Below are positions 59,087 through 64,000 of a stretch of 64,000 bases of DNA, piece after piece. The position numbers and the translations under genes were made by a program. Under the pieces are notes generated by a model. The model had not been told where the DNA came from. It did no database searches and was given only the letters and a program-made list of their open reading frames with translations. Within the stretch, counting starts at the first letter, position 1. Every line of letters begins with the position of its first letter. The DNA lies in assembly GCF_001625305.1 (NCBI RefSeq), contig NW_017802491.1, positions 2,474,312 through 2,538,311 on the forward strand, read 5' to 3'. Source of the DNA: Branchiostoma belcheri. Taxonomy: Eukaryota > Chordata > Leptocardii > Amphioxiformes > Branchiostomatidae.

Positions 59087-62000
59087 CCCGGATCCCGGCG
59101 TTCTTGTCCCTGTTCAGGTTGGGGGATGTGGGAGAGAAATGAGCGTCAATACAACTGTTGATGCGCAATCCGTACTGCGCATGCTGCCATAAGCTCTGAG
59201 CCAATGACATCTCATCCCTGACGAGCTGAAATAATGCGGACTGACGCAACCGTTATTTTTGAAACCAGGCAAGCGAGACCGAGTGATAGTCTGTATTCTA
59301 TTCCCGATGGTCTGCTGGTCCTAGTTACACCTTTAGTCAAAGCTGATATTGCGCACGATCTGATGAGTACGCCAGAGTGCTACTTAAGCAGAAGGTATGA
59401 GCTGCCGGTCTCATCACGCCCAGCACACTGCCGGGGAAATCACTATTATTACATCCTTTTAGTTGCATTAAGGCCACATCATTGAGCAAAGTGCACACAC
59501 AGGAATCGTTACGTTACTGTAATGAGAGTGGATAGAAAAGATCTGCATGCTAAAACAACGTCTAACCTTTCAGGCAACGAGGACAAATGCCGTGAGTACC
59601 GTATACTCCATAGTTGAAAAGAGGCTTACTCACATTCGTAATCTTACTTACTTTTATTGCTTAGTTTTACGGTGAGCAAGGTTAGCTTTGAGCTAGAAAC
59701 AGAATATCCTGTCAAAAGAGGTAACATATTCACCGGAACAGTTGCCAGTGTAGAGTTGGCCGGCATGTGTGGACTCTACCATTATTTAGGAGAGATCGGC
59801 CTGTCTATCTATGAGAAAGTTTGGAGCCAATCTGTACCGATGTAATACGTCATGTGGTGCGTGGTGGATAGGGTGAGGCCGAAGGTGAATGGCCCCGGCG
59901 GCTCCTGGCTACAGTCACCTTTGCCCTGTGATCTACTCAGCGTGCGTCACCGATGATTTGTTTGAAAAATAATAAAAAGATATTCATCAAAATGAAAATT
60001 CTGTATTCCACGGCGTCACATATAATGAATCAGCCTGAGAGTTAATACATAAAATGCGTTTCGCAACGTGGCACAGGCTTTAGAGCATTGCAATTTTTTT
60101 CATTGGTCAGAATTCTTCATTATGTTTCAGTAGACGGTTCCCAGGAGCAAATTCTTTAAATGTTATAATTTTTGTCCGCAACCATGAAATATATTGGGTG
60201 TATTGGTATAATTGGCTTCAACTTTTCATTCATCACATAAATAGGTTAAGATAATTGCGATCCCCTGTGGAGTTTGCGAGCACGCCACTTGTTTGACTTG
60301 TGAGATTATTGTCCGCCCTGGGCTTAATTTGGAGTGGCGGCAGTTTTCCATCATTAGCCCGAGAGGCGGCTCCACGTTTGCTCTTGACGTTCCTGAGCGG
60401 GACGTGACAGGTTTGAAGCCTTGGTGAAGTCTCCATCTGCCAGTAGGTAATCCGTACTCCACACGCCAGAGATACCACAGCCGGACTGGGAGTGATAAGG
60501 TTAATAATAACTGGAGGTGTGATGGATAAGAGGATACAGGCAAAGTACCTATGAGTCCGCACCCTTCGCTGAAACTAGATTTAAAGTACAATATTGTTGC
60601 CCTTAACCACTTAAAGGGTTGTCAGATTATCACATGGGGTCTAGTGCAATGGTGAGTAGTTTTACTCCCGACAGTAGTGTATTACAGTTACCTTTGGTAA
60701 TGTTACGAAGTGGGCACCCAACGGAATTTGAAGTTTAGCACGTCTACAAAGTTTTGTTGGAACTTTTTGATTAATACTAGTATGTCGAATGATAGATTGG
60801 TAATACGTTTCTATGAACAGCTGTTAGAGATATAAAAAGCAAGAATTATGGCCAGTTTTACGCACATTGCAATCATTCCGCTAAGCAATACAAGTGCACA
60901 CGAGTCACCAATGATTCATCAGAAAATACGTTGGCAACACTAGCAACCAGGTAATAAAATGCCGCTAGTCATAAAAAGTGAAATTTGTTGGTTAAGAACA
61001 ATTTACGCCTCTGAAGTGTACTAGAGGTCAGAACCCAATTCACACCAAGCAAAAGCTACGGAGTTGAAGTGAATCAGTGTTGACCTGATCTGTGGAACAA
61101 CTGTCATTCATCAACACTGACGGAATGGAATTACACCACGGGGAACAGGGAGACGTGATTTGTTAGCTTCAGGACTCTTTTGTCCACATCATTCACTCCT
61201 TAGAGTAACAATTCATTACATCTGTGGGAAAAGCACATTTAGCAATGCTTCCTTGAGTCACGTATGTCACGTAAGCACCATTGGAAATGAGAATGATAAG
61301 TTTGATACAATGCTTTAGAAGTCTTTGCTGATTTGCCGACCCTTTTTTTAGCTTGTTCTGTGCTGTATATTCTGAGCACTAGTGTGTTTTTATCAAATGA
61401 AGAGAGAAAGACAGACATACTAGTAGTACTAGTATTGGAGTGTACAAAAATTAGAAGTCAGCACAAAATTGATAAAGTTATGACAAGATATGATGAACGT
61501 ATGCAAGAAACACACTTAAGTTATATAATAAAACAATGTAGGTGTGAAAACCAAAGTTGCAAAGCAGTGAATTCACAAATTTTGTGCCGTGTGGGAGGCA
61601 TTATCTTTACTTCAGGCAGAACTGATATGAGATCTGTGTGCGCACTACTGCCCTTGAAACCAGGAGTACATCCATCACCTGCAATAAACCTTGAGGATTA
61701 TTGGAGTCTTAGAGTTTCATTGATTTCTACAATCCAAAGATGAAATATCAAATACAAAGCCACAAGGCATCAGAGATATCATATTTCATTCTCTTCATAA
61801 GTAAGTCAGGTCGTCTGGCCCAGTTGCCTTGGTGTCTAGGGTATCGTATTGTCTGAGTAAGAAGTCATTTCTTCAGTGTATCTTCATTTATCGCCCGACT
61901 ACTAGTACATAGTACTGCTAACTTCTGGACGTCTGCAATAGTTTGAAAATATGGCAACTTCTTTGAAACAGCAGGTATTTTGCAATATATAAGTTGCATA

Positions 62001-64000
62001 GAGTAATACGTGCACAATATGCACTTACATCACCAAATGACCGTCCGTTCTCTCCCATTCTAGCCATGAATTAAAGGATCGTGTAAACATCGCCAAGGTT
62101 TAGTCACGGAGAAGTGTGACGTCAATAGAGTACAGTTAAGAGGTCGTGATCATCCTCCATGCGGCTGCTTTGATCCAGGAAATTCAAATATCATGGATCA
62201 TGTCACTTTCTCGCCCTCAAAATGTCACCACACCGTGATGCCAAAAGGTGTACAGGTTGCGAAGATTGTGGGTAGTTTTCTATTCCTTCAGACATTTCCT
62301 TACCATTTATAATGGACGTAGAGGTCTGTACTGTTCAAGTTGCAATGAATGATTACTATTCAGAGAAGGTGAAGTCTTGTTGACGTATAGTTAGAGACGT
62401 CTTTTTTACAGCATTATTATTGCTCCAGCTTTATAGGGTAGTTATATCGTCGACTGTTTACTCATCCAGACATCTATAGCCTATGATTAGCGACGCCTGA
62501 TCGAGCAACGTTTCATTTCAGCGCTGTAAAAACTTTATATCCATGTCGGTAATTGGCTTTACCGTATGGATTGTATATAACCAGATGGTTCTGCGACCTT
62601 AGATAGCAATATAATCGGTTTGAAATGAAATTTATGGTTCTGAGTCTGATCTTTTATCGGTTTTTCCTTGGCCCGTGAAGATTTGCCCTGACCACGCTAA
62701 AGTAGACCACAGGTAGGTTAGATAGGAGCCGGGGTCTCATTATTCGGTTGGAACCAGCGCGGTACGGACTGCTCCTGACCTAACCTTGGACGCTTCATGT
62801 ATGCTAATGAGGCAGCAGAAGAAGAGGTATTTCCGCGAAGAAGGGAGTCATGACGCTCGGACCAGTCGGGGGGACACGCAGGCATCTGTAAGTACATCGA
62901 TTCCTCATGATCGCCTCTCTGTTGCCTGTCCGGGGTAATTGTGCTCATCGGTCTTCATGAATTGACCACCCGGGCTCATATTCTAAAGCAACACCCAATT
63001 TTTTACAGTGTATATTGCCGTGACCTACACATAATTGTGCTAAATCGTCGCCAAAGATCTCGTTGTCGATTTTCCTGTGTGATTTACAGAACTTGATACA
63101 TCGTTGTGATTGAGTTAGATGTGATCATTGTCCCCAAAGGGTACGCACTATTACAGGTTAGATGACGATTGACAGTGGGCAACAGTAGTCAACTCAGACA
63201 AGAACTGGAAATTGCATCATGTGCAGTTTTCCCTGACTTATCATGTCGTCTTTCAGCGGCGTCCCTACACAAGACTTAGTTTGAGTTCGATTTATGTAAA
63301 ACCTCATCCCTTTATGGTTGTGCAAATTGAAACATCAAAGACATGGACATCAGAAGTGTTGGAAACTAGGGCATGTACGCGACAAGTTGTTCATTACAGC
63401 AGCGCCCCTGTAAATGACCAGCTCCGTGTATGAGACCGGGTAGCGCGCTGGTCGTATCACCGTTATGGTGGGATCAGCTGTATGACGACGTGAAGGCTAC
63501 ATTTTCGCCATGAACGTCCGTTAATGCTTCTGTTAAATGCCTCTACATCGAGAAGCACAGCAAGAACATGCTGTATCTACTTTTGGAATGTCGAGAGCTG
63601 TTACGAGGTATTTATTTCCAAGCTACTGCTTCTAGATAACTCCCAAATAGTCTTGAAACAAGTTCAAGCGGTGATTACCGGTGTTTTCCATGTTGATAAG
63701 TTGCACTCGGGTCCGTACGTAATGTCCGCAATTGCAATTTGCAGTGTGATAGTGCGAAATGTACACGCAGGTCCGCCAGAATGTGTCTCTATGTAGGACC
63801 GTCTTGGTTGTCATTTGTTCTGTTGAATTTCCGTACGACATGTCATGCGTTGAAGGTACACATATACTCTTAATATCCTGCACTGAATAACGGGCTACGG
63901 GCGTGGGAAGCGAAAGGTGAATGGGTTTGACATTTCTGAAGATGTACTTGCCGACTTCACTCCACACTTGGGAGAATTCCAACGTCATAAGTGTCGGTAT
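59087..64000. other. Upstream flank of the nAChR gene
   Basis: About 4.9 kb with no recognised gene. The open frames (the longest, 136 codons, at 61333 on the plus strand) have no motif, no family resemblance and no convincing splice partners. The nAChR promoter must lie near the left end, but I see no clear core element. Confidence 0.45.

Noticed and set aside
60226-60591. Overlapping 121- and 109-codon minus-strand ORFs
   Set aside because: Two frames open over the same stretch indicates a local lack of stops rather than a gene. Neither has a motif.
61333-61743. 136-codon plus-strand ORF in the right flank
   Set aside because: No recognisable domain, no flanking gene structure, and AT-rich composition like the surrounding non-coding DNA. 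Kept as unassigned flank.
63632-63988. 118-codon minus-strand ORF at the right edge
   Set aside because: No family resemblance and no splice context that supports coding.

Overview
The window is animal genomic DNA with spliced genes. GT-AG introns, CCAAT/CRE-type promoter sites, AATAAA poly(A) signals and many short terminal-inverted-repeat elements are all visible. The encoded proteins align over nearly their whole length with vertebrate orthologs (from memory of the families). Compact introns and abundant MITE-like repeats suggest an invertebrate deuterostome, most likely an amphioxus (Branchiostoma). The species call is inference.

Layout: (1) An unidentified minus-strand exon lies at the left edge (209-294). 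(2) 1564-20441, plus strand: an Unkempt (UNK) ortholog, an RNA-binding protein with CCCH zinc fingers and a RING, in 16 coding exons with a 9.8 kb second intron. Its 3' UTR runs to about 22.8 kb. (3) 26.0-29.27 kb, plus strand: ATF4, a bZIP stress transcription factor, preceded by a CCAAT/CRE promoter and a set of upstream ORFs. The last of these is completed by splicing and overlaps the ATF4 start out of frame. (4) 35291-30803, minus strand: gamma-glutamyl hydrolase (GGH), with two alternative terminal coding exons. (5) 36393-46455, plus strand: ERCC6/CSB, a SWI2/SNF2 repair ATPase, head-to-head with GGH across a roughly 300 bp interval. It has one apparent frame break. (6) 59086-49632, minus strand: a nicotinic-receptor-like Cys-loop channel subunit that lacks the vicinal cysteines of alpha subunits and is convergent with ERCC6. 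(7) 59.1-64 kb: no gene recognised.

The neighbours do not form a pathway. UNK and ATF4 both concern translational control, and GGH/ERCC6 may share a bidirectional promoter. Exon junctions were placed by eye from splice consensus, reading frame and remembered family sequences. Within each gene the exon lengths keep a continuous frame, except at the ERCC6 break near 38.5 kb. I found no bacterial, viral or CRISPR content and no credible tRNA or rRNA. The most interesting items are the ATF4 uORF architecture, the duplicated GGH terminal exon, the ERCC6 frame break with nearby decayed exon copies, and several MITE families, one nested in another and one in a probable 3' UTR.
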